In this document: in pieces, positions 35,208 through 45,366 of the stretch
Numbering within the stretch: position 1 is the stretch's first letter
Layout: the number at the start of each line of letters is the position of its first letter
Assembly: GCF_016086655.4 (NCBI RefSeq)
Contig: NC_052140.2
Span: forward strand, 8,618,001 to 8,682,000
Reading direction: 5' to 3'
Origin: Lepeophtheirus salmonis
Taxonomy: Eukaryota; Arthropoda; Copepoda; Siphonostomatoida; Caligidae
Length of the DNA: 64,000 nt
The notes under the pieces: generated by a model
The model's database searches: none
What the model saw: the letters and a program-made list of their open reading frames with translations, nothing else
Told to the model about the DNA's origin: nothing
Position numbers and translations under genes: made by a program

Positions 35208-37186
35208 TCAGTAATATTTCCAGGCTTCTATATCGAACTTTTTACGATTGCGACAAGCCACGAGAGGATTTTGTTTATTCAATTTATATATGAATGAATT
35301 ATCTGGTAAAAACATATGATACATGTCATCTGATCCAATACATAACACATCTGTCAGACATGATGATTGAATAGCGTTGAGCTGACGAGAATTAAATTGC
35401 CCTGGACGAGTATAGAAAAACTTGTCTCCGTCACGGGATCTCATTAATTGATCCTCAATTAAACATTTGGTTGTAGGCCCAACTTGTGTGCCGGGTATAG
35501 GCGTCTCCATTACGATCCCAATATCTAAATCAATGTCTTCTATATTACGATAAACATTGCTCATACGTTTTACAAGATCATATGGTATTAGGTTTGTGAG
35601 GTCACGCCATGACTTTGCTCTTCCAAATCCACACTTTTCCCTACATAGTATTTCAAAAATAAGCACAGTTCTAAATGAGAAATCATATAACCCAATGATT
35701 ACCTGTATGCAGTATAACCTTTCAACAAATGATCTCTTCCCCGTTGTACAGTAATAGCCACAATGTCGAATCCGAAGTCGTTATTTTTTTTACGTAACAT
35801 CCACTCTGTCATTTCTGGAGTATATATGTTATTAAATTCCCTCAAGGGTTGATTTGCCATTCCACGCATTATATCGTCATAAACAGTGTTGTTTAATAAT
35901 TGCATGGGTGTTCGGAAAATATTCCTCAAGTGTAGTTTAGATTTCAAACGATAGTTTTTATCAACTAAATTATACCAGGAACTGATAAATGAATGTAGAC
36001 GGAATCCAGCAGATGCGAACTCAATAGAGGCAGATCCATCGACATTAGGTTTATAGTAATCCTTATATCCTTGTCTATATGGTAAATGGAGCTTTGAACC
36101 CTTCCCTAGTACCTTGGGAACGAATTCTGTGAAAGTGATATGTTGAACAATAGCACCAACAATTTTACGAGACTCTTGATAAATTTTTTCATCGTTCCAA
36201 TTTGGATTTAATCTGTAAATATTTTTAGCAAGTTTATTGTGAAATCGCAAAAAAACAACATTAAGCATCGTAAAAGCTAAGTGAGAATCCCCACGAATAT
36301 CACCAAATTCCATTTTTATAGAACCCTTATCATTCTTCTTTGTTGGGGGAAAGAATCGGTTGTATCGATCCCTTTGCATTTTCATTCTTCCTCCTCTAAA
36401 GGTACGAAGGAAATCCGCTCTTTTTTTCGTACTTCCGTAGATAAATGAGGCATCAATCCAAGCAGAATTGGCGTTTTCAACATCAAAATCACATTTGTTA
36501 TAAGATTTGGAGTATGATTTCCTTATTTTCCTTGAGCGAATGACAGACTGACAATCGGGTCGGTTATCTTTTCCATAAAATGGGTCATTTGACTTAGCGT
36601 AAACAGGACAACAATCAGGATGGTTCCTATTTTTCTTATGACAACAATCTATAAAATCCCCAGATGTGGTTTTTCGAGGAGGGGTGAGAACCATGTCATG
36701 ATCCAGAATTTGACCCCAAAGCATAATGTATAATGAAAGATCCATGTGTGTATCACTATCACCACGTTTCACGAGATTAAGACTTGTATCTCGTGACATT
36801 GGAAGTCTTTTATCGCGATTTCCACACTGAAAAAAGTTGAATCGTTTGTTTTTAGGTAATATCCTCACGTATGGAGTTTCACTCTTTCCTCGGAATGGAT
36901 AGGCCACGCTATTACAGCTTCCATCAAAAGTTCTATACTCAGACCCACCATAAAATGACGAGAGACAATGAAGAGGTTCCTGCGCAGGACAAGATCCTGA
37001 ATCTTGATTGTGGTAATAATTCCCATAACCCTGAGATTCTCTTGAGTTATCACTGTCTGAATAGGGAGATTGGTACGTTGCATGAACGTAGGCAACAGAG
37101 TCACGACTTACGATAGGAATATCCATTGCAAAAACACAATCGTTCAGAAGTCCAATGAACAAAACGGCAGAGAAAATTGAGCTCAT
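35208..37186 (-). CDS. Secreted animal haem peroxidase, two exons, 638 residues
   Basis: The coding parts are 37186-35703 and 35640-35208, joined across a 62-bp intron within the codon for Arg495. The ATG at 37186 is the first possible start: an in-frame TAG lies 12 bp upstream and A is at -3. Residues 1-20 form a signal peptide (SSIFSAVLFIGLLNDCVFA). After a tyrosine- and serine-rich pro-region comes the peroxidase fold: YRTFDGSCN (84-92), WGQILDHDM (157-165) with distal His163 and haem-linking Asp162, the calcium-loop-like DASFIYGS (245-252), distal Arg298, proximal His398 in FRLHSF, QRGRDH (481-486), then CGFGRA and the Cys-rich tail. The length fits arthropod chorion or peroxinectin-type peroxidases, which use H2O2 to cross-link or oxidise extracellular substrates. 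Oddities: Ser301 replaces the second haem-linking Glu, Thr479 the Asn that usually supports the proximal His, and RxH the usual RxxH. It also has RGDS at 141-144. The subfamily is not certain and activity is unproven. No clear TATA box. Confidence 0.93.
35641..35702 (-). other. Peroxidase intron, 62 bp
   Basis: On the minus strand exon 1 ends GCATACAG and the intron starts GTAATCATTG. The intron ends TACTATGTAG and exon 2 begins GGAAAAGTGT. Removing it fuses GYTAYR to EKCGFGRAKSW, restoring the conserved QRGRDH...GYxxYRxxCGLxxAxSW order of animal peroxidases. It is phase 2 and AT-rich. Confidence 0.9.
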
Positions 37187-38495
37187 CCTGGAGGACTAAG
37201 ACATCAGCGGGAGACTAAAATATGATGGAAGAAAAAAGGGAATACGTTCTACAGGAGTACGTAACATGTATATCTTGCTAATCTATAAAATAATAAAACA
37301 ATTTTCTTTTTGATCTGATATTGTACCAAGACATGTAAAAAGTATGACCTTACACAAGCGCGAGAAGTCATCATTATTCTATTATTGAAGAGGGATATTT
37401 AAGTATCATGTAATCATTCATGCAGGAAAGACAAAGAGTAAAACTGAGGATTTGAGTGTTCCTAATCGGTAAAGTTTTTTTTGGGAGTTGAAAACCTGAA
37501 AAGTGAATGTTCTTCACTCTGCTCTTATCCTTGCAGAGATCCCATATTAAGTTTCCGGATAAAAAGGGCCTGTAACATAATACTTGTATGCAATCACTGT
37601 ACAACCATTCTACTACCTTTCAAAATAACCATGTTTTACACAGCAGTAGTTGACCCGAGATGAGGAAAAGTCAAAAAATTTAATAAGGAAAAAAGATGAT
37701 AGCAATACTTTGGCCAACATGAAAATTGAAACGGGTTAAATTGACCCATACATATCAGAAGGGTTAAGCGAATAGGAAACTATCTCTTCATGATTTATGA
37801 ATGATTTTCCATTAGACTCACAATTATTTGATACTATAATTACATCTAACAAGTTATAAAGGATTATCTAATCAAGGAAAAAGTTATTTATTGGGATAAG
37901 ATATGTAGCATACTAAGGAAGAATTAATATTCAGTTATTGAATGATCTCTCTATGATCATCAAGTTTTCTTCATCCTTTAAAAGTTTGAGAAACTTCCAG
38001 AGAACCGGATGGCTTGAAACAGCCTGCAAGAAAAACCGACGGAGCCATCCTTCCAATTACAAGTATATTAATAGTCTATATTAATTGCTTAGAAATAATT
38101 AAGCAGCTTACAGTTCCGTCAGTTCAAGGAAGACGATATCGTGATTGTAAACAACATATTCTGACTATTTTAAATGGTTATGAGAATTGTGAAAAGTTAA
38201 TAGAAAATAAATATGCAAAAAAATCGACATAAATAGTCTTTTTATTTGAAATTGGTTTGTTAATATAGGTGGGAATTATGTTCTCGAGCCAACTTTACAA
38301 TAAACGACAAAGTCAAGCATAGTACATTGGTACTTGTGCTTTGTGTGCTTTAACTTCTTTCCTGTAATCAACATCATGTTTCGATTATATGCTCATTGAG
38401 CTGGCATGAAATAAAGCATTTGAATTGGACAAAGGTGGGATTACTTTCAAATATTATCGTAATTGCCCAAAACCTTAAGATCTAAAAAGAATATT
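37187..38495. other. 5' flank of the peroxidase; no other gene recognised
   Basis: This region must contain the 5' untranslated region and promoter of the minus-strand peroxidase. I see no convincing TATA box or other conserved site. Open frames at 37374-37604 (minus) and 38014-38232 (plus) have no recognisable domain. Confidence 0.45.
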
Positions 38496-39245
38496 AGTAC
38501 GCTCAAGAAATCCTGAGCGCGCTCCCACTTAATTACTAATTCTGTGATCGCGCTCTCTCGCTCCCATTTGTTTTTTTAAGGAATGAGCCGGGCTCATTTT
38601 TTCAATCGTATAGGAGTATTTGAATTTGACAACTATTTAAGATTGCAATTAATTTTATGAAATAAATCATACTCGTATACGAGTATGATTTATTTCAAAA
38701 AATTAAGAGAAATAAGGTACACGAATAAATAAAACTTAAAGATATAATTTTATATTAAAATTTAATAAAATCTATAAAATGATTTGATTCATTGTCAAAT
38801 CTTTTTTTTTATCTTCAAAGTTTCACATTTTGAACTCTGGCGTCTATCCTTAAATAATTGACTATCTTTGGAAAATACAATTCAATATTACAGCAGTGTA
38901 TAAATCAAAAGTTTACATTAGTGCTTGATTAGATTTAACAACAATTCTGCGAAATATTATAATAATACTTCTGAATAACAATAATAAAATAGATGGAATT
39001 CGGATTACCATATGCAAATAAGATTATATTAAGTACTAATGGGGGGTATAGTGTGTCTTGAGTTAAGTTCAAGTGTTGCCTACGATTTGTGATATATCAT
39101 ATTTTTGATGTTATCTCATAAGATGCAGAAACGGACAAATAAATACAAATTCTATATAAATAAGAGAAAATTCGAGCGATTTTATCGCTCATCTAAAATG
39201 GCGAGCACGCTCCCCCTCTCGCTTGATAATTTTTGAGCTCCACTC
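38496..39245. mobile_element. MITE-like element rich in GAGCG motifs (family C)
   Basis: The left edge GCTCAAGAAATCCTGAGCGC and the right edge (reverse complement GCTCAAAAATTATCAAGCGA) are loosely inverted. The right part (39098-39245), with CGAGCGATTTTATCGCTCAT and GGCGAGCACGCTCCCCCTC, recurs in reverse at 56144-56290, which supports it as a repeat. It is non-coding and contains the 40-bp palindrome at 38658-38697. Confidence 0.5.
38658..38697. repeat. Perfect 40-bp palindrome
   Basis: Each 20-bp half is TGAAATAAATCATACTCGTA read from its own strand, with no spacer at the centre (TA|TA at 38676-38679). Both halves match without error and the symmetry stops exactly at 38657/38698. Confidence 0.95.
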
Positions 39246-39340
39246 AATCTAAATATGTTTGAAGATGCAAGAAAGGGGGTTTACCGCACAAATTGAAGTT
39301 TTTATATGGACAACCTAGGTAATTTGGGCTTGAATCTGCT

Positions 39341-39360
39341 TTATAAGTTATAACTTATAA
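39341..39360. repeat. Perfect 20-bp palindrome
   Basis: TTATAAGTTATAACTTATAA equals its reverse complement. It is AT-only apart from one G and one C, so it may be chance. Confidence 0.8.
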
Positions 39361-40179
39361 GGATAACTTTTGATGACGTCATAACAACGAAGGAATATTA
39401 ATTGAGATTTAAAATGATGAATATTTCTTTTATATTAAAATGCCCGTTGTTCAAATGATTTCCAACACTAATTTTATGACTGATCACGTCATATATATAT
39501 ATATGTATATTGTTCCTTCAATTGGTCAGATGAAGTTACACTGAGATGTAATCTTAAATATTATAGTATTACGATGACTCCATATTACCAAGGAATCTTG
39601 TGTGAAGTCCATATACATAAAGTATATTTCCTTCTCTAGGAACGACCGAGACGCAACCTACGGATATAGAGTTCGAGAGAATAATTTCTCCTGAGCTCAT
39701 TGTTCATTGAGCTACTTCGTTCTATTATATTAACTTTTTTCTATGAAGCTGTTATTCTTAATCTTTTTTCATTCTTGAGAAAATAACATCTATGATTATC
39801 TAGGATACATTAAAAAAGAGTTCATATATTTAAAGCAAAGACATGCCATTCCTTTAAGGGTTTAGACATCTAAGGAACGTTTATAATGGATATACAGTAA
39901 CTATGTCTCTATTTGTATAACTTTTTCTAAGAAGACATTTTAATCAAACTGTATAGAAGATACGTTTATTTAATTTTACCTATACTTATGTAAGTATATA
40001 CTTACATAATATAGGCTCATATACATACACCTTCCAATGCGTCTTTAATTTACATATTATTATTATGCGAGAAAGTTTAATCTTTTAAGCGAAACAAATT
40101 CAATGTATACTACATCTGAAACTTTTTTTTTTAGCTGTACATATATATCCGACTGTCTCGTTTTCGGGGCTAATATTGT
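39361..40179. other. No recognisable feature
   Basis: AT-rich; nothing recognised. Confidence 0.45.
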
Positions 40180-40470
40180 TCTCCACACCAAAAATACCCT
40201 TACTGCGGACCTTCTGATGTCGTTCCTCAATTCTACTCAGAGTCCAACAACGACTTACAATAATAACCCCGCAAAAAATTCTTTATGTTCCTCTCCGTCT
40301 CTTATAAGCGCATACGAATGTTCAATGAGGTTTTGAATGTAATTGAATCTATTTGAGAAAGGATGTTCACTACTCAGGCATTAAATAATAATGACAACTG
40401 CTAAGGAAAATAAAATTCTTTCCTCAAGTTACTAATTCCAAAAAACCGGGCCTGCTAAAAAATACTGACG
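40180..40470 (+). repeat. Dispersed repeat family A, further copy
   Basis: Forward orientation: GTTCCTCAATTCTACTCAGA, GTCCAACAACGACTTACAAT, GAATGTTCAATGAGGTTTTG, TGACAACTGCTAAGGAAAAT, ending near GGGCCTGCTAAAAAATAC. The 5' part is missing. Confidence 0.6.
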
Positions 40471-40496
40471 ATTTGCATCTCTAAACATAAAGACGA

Positions 40497-40580
40497 ACGA
40501 AAAATTATGTAGCAACATTAAAGCTGACTTATTGCCTGCCTCCAAATGCCTCTCCTCCAGCTCCCTTAACTTAAGGACGC
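40497..40580 (+). pseudogene. Small fragment of a Tc1-like element (type K)
   Basis: ATGTAGCAACATTAAAGCTG then TGCCTGCCTCCAAATGCC matches the segment at 53610-53665 and 63775-63830, which precedes the third catalytic motif in those two remnants. It is too short to translate on its own. Confidence 0.4.
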
Positions 40581-41047
40581 CTGTTATATGATTTTCCATC
40601 TCCCCCAACAAATCCTAGTTCGTGTCATTGAATATCTTCATAAAGAAAGACTTTCTTTTTAATATATGTATACTGTACATTCTTCATTGCTTAATTTGCT
40701 GATTGTGAAATGTGCAAATTCCTTGGGTTCTATGCATACATCCATATAAGTAATTTGTCAATACTAAATAGAAAAAAAAGAAGAAAAAACATTCATCTTT
40801 TTTTAATTAAGTTATGAATCATGTAAATTTGGGAGTTGATGGGATAATACTCAACAAATATTTGCTTATGATAATTTTTTGAAAGGCCATATATGTACAC
40901 ACAAATATAATTTAAGTTTTTCCCGCTCCCGAGTAATAATATATAAAAATAATAATGTAGTCAAAATATTTGCAAATTGAACTCTCATATTTTATCTATG
41001 AAGCTATTTATGATTTTTTAGATGGAATTTTTAGATTTTCATATGTA

Positions 41048-41146
41048 TTGTAGATGGTTCTAGAAAAAATTCCTCTGGAGAAAATTGCGACGGAAAATTT
41101 CCATTTAGAAAATTGCCAGTGGAAAATTTCTATTGAGAAAAATTGC
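41048..41146. repeat. Short quasi-tandem GGAAAATT repeats
   Basis: About six units of roughly 15 bp built on (G)GAAAATTGC or GGAAAATTTC, with alternating tails. A two-unit relative is at about 62640-62675 (GAAAAATTGCCCC, GGAAAATTGCACG). Confidence 0.55.
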
Positions 41147-41191
41147 TGACTAACTAACAAAATCACATTACCTAGCCCACAACTTGTTTTG

Positions 41192-42073
41192 TAAAGGGTG
41201 ATTCAAAATTAGGAGGTTTTTCCAGTAGGGATTTTTTGACAGGTGCGCGCGAGTTCTGTCAAATTTATACGTCATTTTTACTCAGTATTGTTGTACAATT
41301 CTGTATGGAAAGATATACGCCACAACAACGTGTACAAATTGTTCAATTGTACTATGAAAATCAGCGTTCTGTGAAAGAAGTTTTTCGCAATTTACACCCA
41401 ACTTATGGTCCACATAATCGATCTTCAGAATCCACAATTCGCAGAATAATCGAAAAATTTGAAGAGGAAGCAACTTTCTGGGATGTCCCGTCGTCTGGTA
41501 GGCCACGTACAGCTCGCAGCGTAGAAAATACTGCGGCTGTAGACGGGAGTGTAGCCAACACGTTACCGTCAACGGCGAAGGTTATCGCGCCATGGTAACA
41601 TACTTTTTGGTACCCGATATTTGGTTCCAACAAGACGGTGCCACTTGCCACAAAGCGCGCGTAACAATGGACTTATTGGTATATCATATTGGTGATCAAT
41701 TAATTTCACGTTTTGGCCCCGTGAATTGGCCACCAAGATCGTGTGATATCACACCTTTGGACTTTTTTGTTTGGGGCTACGTAAGAGCAAAAGTCTATGT
41801 GGATAACCAGCAACGATTGAAGCATTGGAAGCAAATATTGAGCGAGTTATTCGTGATATTCCGGTCACAATGCTCGAACGCGTCATCGAAAATTGGCGCG
41901 AAAATATCGACCATTTAAAGGCCAGTTGCGGCCAACATATGAAGGTGATTATTTTCTAGAAATAACTGTAAAGGATTGTTTTTTCGGTTCATAATAAAGT
42001 TTTGACCATAATATAATATTTTATGTGTTTTATTTCTACAATCCAAAAACCACTCGTTTTGTATCCCCCTTTA
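41192..42073 (+). mobile_element. Internally deleted mariner element B (about 880 bp)
   Basis: The ends TAAAGGGTGATTCAAAATTA and, reverse-complemented, TAAAGGGGGATACAAAACGA are terminal inverted repeats. This is the same mariner lineage as 26981-27861, but it is in the opposite orientation and has different deletion breakpoints. Inside are an N-terminal open frame and a C-terminal open frame out of phase with each other. Confidence 0.85.
41305..41918 (+). pseudogene. Mariner transposase, deleted and frameshifted
   Basis: The ATG at 41305 begins MERYTPQQRVQIVQLYYENQ, followed by the paired helix-turn-helix region GPHNRSSESTIRRIIEKFEE and PSSGRPRTARSVENTAAV. A large deletion then joins it to the NGERYRAMV region out of frame (stop at 41596-41598). 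The second frame (41592-41918) gives MVTYFLVPDIWFQQDGATCH with the second catalytic Asp intact, then RSCDITPLDFFVWGYV with the third. The first catalytic motif is missing and eight residues before DIWFQQ, present in element A, are also gone. It cannot be active. Confidence 0.85.
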
Positions 42074-42309
42074 CAATGGCAGGACCACCAAGCAGGTTAA
42101 AAACAGCCGCCACCCCTTCACAAAGCATTTAGGGGCCCTCCGAATACTTCAAATGAATCCCAAGCCCATGGACTATTTAAGACAACCGCATGTACACCAT
42201 GCAGTTAAAAAACACCACTTCTCCTTCACAAAGGATATTTATCCCTTCGAAAAGTACCAAAATAACCCCCGGGACCATGAGCTGATTAAGACTATGAGAG
42301 GCCACAAAA

Positions 42310-42545
42310 TTAAAGAATTTTTCCTTTTTACTAGAAAATTTAATATTCTAATTTTTTCTTTCCAAAAATCTAATAGTTGAAATTTTATTTAATTTTTCAA
42401 ATTTTTGCCTAAAAATGTAATCCTCTATAATTAGAAATCTCTCTGCAAAAAATTGAATATTGTAATTTTTTTCTAAAAAATTGAATATTTGAATTTGTTT
42501 TCTAAAAAATTGAATATTTTGTGAATAACTGTAGATTTTTGAAAA
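42310..42545. repeat. Low-complexity AT-rich repeat (family G interior)
   Basis: Same AAATTTTTC/TAAAAAATTGAATATTT patchwork as 25130-25915. The GC-richer block before it (42080-42300) is not recognised. Confidence 0.45.
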
Positions 42546-43768
42546 AACTCCCACTGTCTAGGACATAGTTTATATAGCTCTAATGCTTCTTCTCTACTAC
42601 TTTTCAAAGAAGGAAAGGTTGAGAGATAAATTAAAAATCTCATTTTCTTTAGATCCCATGCATATTTTGTAATTTATTGTAGGTACTTTTAAGGGAATAG
42701 TTTATTTGCCAATTACAGCAAGTTTTATGTACCTATATACGAGTACATATTCTTTTTCCAGGAGTCAATAATAGATATATTGCAAGAATTATTTTCCTTC
42801 GGAGTTAGATATCATTTCAGAGTCGAGGTGAAAAAAATTGTCTGATTCTCTTGTGAGTAACATTTTTTCCCCAAAAAGCTCACAAATTCCCATGAGATCC
42901 TACACATTAACAATATAATTTTCCTCGAATATTCTTCGTAGGTAATACTTTTTACATTCCTCGTTTTTTTATAAAAATTATTTCTCCCGTAGTTCTTTCA
43001 TTCTTTTATTTACATATTATTTTTTATCCTTCATGAGTCAGCAATCAGGAGTTAGAAAGAAAGACACCATTTTTATTTAGGGGAGTCCGGGGAATAGTTG
43101 TAACACTTTAATCATTTTTTTGTGTGGTTAGTTTGACTTTGACATACCAGAATTTAACACTACATATGTGATCCGTTAATACGAAAGCAAGCTAGAATGA
43201 TTTTATATCGAAAAAAAACATTTGTATGTTTCCACGAATTATCCTCTGTTTCTATCAAAAAGTAATGCTTATTAACCCTGTACATCTGCCAAAAATTGCC
43301 CTTAAAATAGCGAAAGTTGACCATCACAATAAAATAATGGGAAACTGATAGATTTTTGTATAAAAAAGACAATTTTATGGCTAATATAAGTCTCTTAAAT
43401 ATAACATAGCCTCTAAACTATTGATACAAGTTTTGGGTATCTTAACTCATCCGCCGAATTTGAATACAAAGCCAATAATTGACAATGCCATTTAAATTAA
43501 CCAAACTTGATTGTTAGAATAAAGTAATGAGAAATTGATAGATTTTATTTGAAAAAGGCCTTATCGGAGCCAATATACGTCTCTTAGATTAAATAAAGAT
43601 TCTAAACTATAGATCTTTAATATCTTAACTCATCCGACAAACTTATTTACATTGCCCATAATTGACTCAATTGGTCTCTGAAATATTAGGCCGTATTTTA
43701 CAAAATTAATTTATATTTTCTCTTTTCTTGATTAGTCAAAATATTACCTAGAACAAGTGTATTCTTCA
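42546..43768. other. No recognisable feature
   Basis: Two partly similar segments (about 43320-43480 and 43530-43640; shared GGGAAACTGATAGATTTT-like and CTCATCCG motifs) suggest an old local duplication. No gene recognised. Confidence 0.4.
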
Positions 43769-44005
43769 CAAACTTTTATCCCCTTAAACTTGCCGGATCT
43801 TAATGTGATGGATTCGTTTGTGAAGAGTGTGATCGAACAATAAGCACACTCCAAAACCAAAGCTGAACTTATCAGTCGAATCAAGAAATAATTCCAGGAT
43901 TTGCCAAGGAAAAAAGTGCTAAAGGCCTGCTCACTCTTTGGGCATTGTATAGAGACTGTAATTAAGGCTTGTGGTGATATTATTAAATCAAATAATTCAG
44001 AATCC
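43769..44005 (+). pseudogene. C-terminal fragment of a Tc1-like transposase
   Basis: One frame reads TFIPLNLPDLNVMDSFVKSV, IEQ, stop, AHSKTKAELISRIKK, stop, FQDLPRKKVLKACSLFGHCI then ETVIKACGDII. This is the segment from the third catalytic motif (SPDLNPMDF-like) to the C-terminus of a Tc1/mariner-type enzyme. Two stops interrupt it. No inverted repeats were found. Confidence 0.75.
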
Positions 44006-44429
44006 ATCAAGATTGTGATTTTGCTTTTATTTTTTAAAAATCTGATAACTGGTTATAGAGGAAATTGCCTAGAAATAAAAAAAAAAAACACTTTGCTCTT
44101 GCACATCCTGTAATATGATGATTGAAAAAGGAACTACCCCCTTAATTTATGGTAATTTGTCAATGGTATTTTTTTATCATTTCTCTGCTTCATCTTTTTT
44201 TATTGGCAGGTTTTATCATTTTCTACTTATTGAAAAAAAAAAAGTAAGGAGGACCGACCAAAGTAAATTATTGAGTTAAAAGGAGATAATATGATGTTGT
44301 ACATTCGGATCATGAATTATATTAGATTTTTTTATGCTGAGAAATGAATATGCAATTGATACTTATTTTAAAATCTAATTTGCAATATTTTGTAGTTTAG
44401 ATATATATTGGGGGTAGAAAGTATGACCT

Positions 44430-44710
44430 GCCGGACTGCTGCTAAAAGAAAGGAACCAAAAAGAAATCCAAAATCAACATGAGAAGCTTAGCTGTCATGA
44501 CGTTTTATTAAATTAGCTGTTAATGGCCATTAGACAAGAGAAATAAACGAAAATCCCAATCCGTATCTAGCAGTGATATCAGCAGAAATTACTCCGATCT
44601 CGATCCTCAATTCTACTTACAACAAATACTTTGTTATTAACACACGAGGGATTACTTTATACTAAGATGTTCATATGTAACAGCTTTGGAGAATATAAAA
44701 GGACACAAAA
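44430..44710 (+). repeat. Dispersed repeat family A, further copy
   Basis: Forward orientation with nearly all landmarks: AATCCAAAATCAACATGAG, GCTGTCATGACGTTTTATTA, ATCTCGATCCTCAATTCTAC, TTTATACTAAGATGTTC and AACAGCTTTGGAGAATATAA. Confidence 0.7.
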
Positions 44711-45210
44711 TTCGTGAAGGTATATATTTTCTACAATTCTATCGATAGTGTTGTATAATACTTAATAATATTTTATGACCTGGTTGAGTGTAATATTAAG
44801 TTAATCAAATGTTAACATGGTAACCTTGACAATGCTCAGTGTTGAGTGAAAGGTTTTACAATAAATAGCAAAGAAGCCTAAAATCAGTTGGTATTTTCCC
44901 AATTATTCCCAACCATAAAATTATTATTATATATTTGTTAGGATTTGTTCATAACTTGACAAGAGCTAATTCAAATTCAATCAATCAACGTTCAAAACAA
45001 TGACAAGAGGAAAATAAGTAAAAAAAAAAAAAAAAAATTGGGAACTGACAATAAATTTATATTTTTCATATTATAATATACATAGACAACGACGTACCCG
45101 AATTATATTTTTTATTTCAAATTATTTTATTTTAATATAGTAAAAATTGTAGATAAACATCCCTTTAGCCATTATAATTAGAAATATGTTCCTCCTTCAA
45201 CCATGATGAA

Positions 45211-45250
45211 CATGTATACTAAGACTAACGTGCTAATCCTCTTCTTCCTT
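45211..45250 (+). repeat. Solitary minisatellite unit
   Basis: TATACTAAGACTAACGTGCT then AATCCTCTTCTTCCTTTATT matches one long unit of the 15058-15648 array. It lies about 120 bp upstream of a Helitron-like copy, as the array does at about 700 bp. Confidence 0.6.
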
Positions 45251-45366
45251 TATTTACCTAATTCCCTTTTTTAATTCGTATTCAATATACATTCTCCCTT
45301 TTTCCGTTTGTATTATAATATTTTTTTAAATTTTGAATTTTTTTGATGCATTTCCGAATCGAAAAC

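Noticed and set aside
36871..37116. Open frames overlapping the peroxidase (36865-37104 minus and 36871-37116 plus)
   Set aside because: They are shadows of exon 1 in other frames, with no independent domain.
38014..38232. Plus-strand 72-codon frame near the peroxidase promoter side
   Set aside because: No ATG start, no domain, no splice or poly(A) context.
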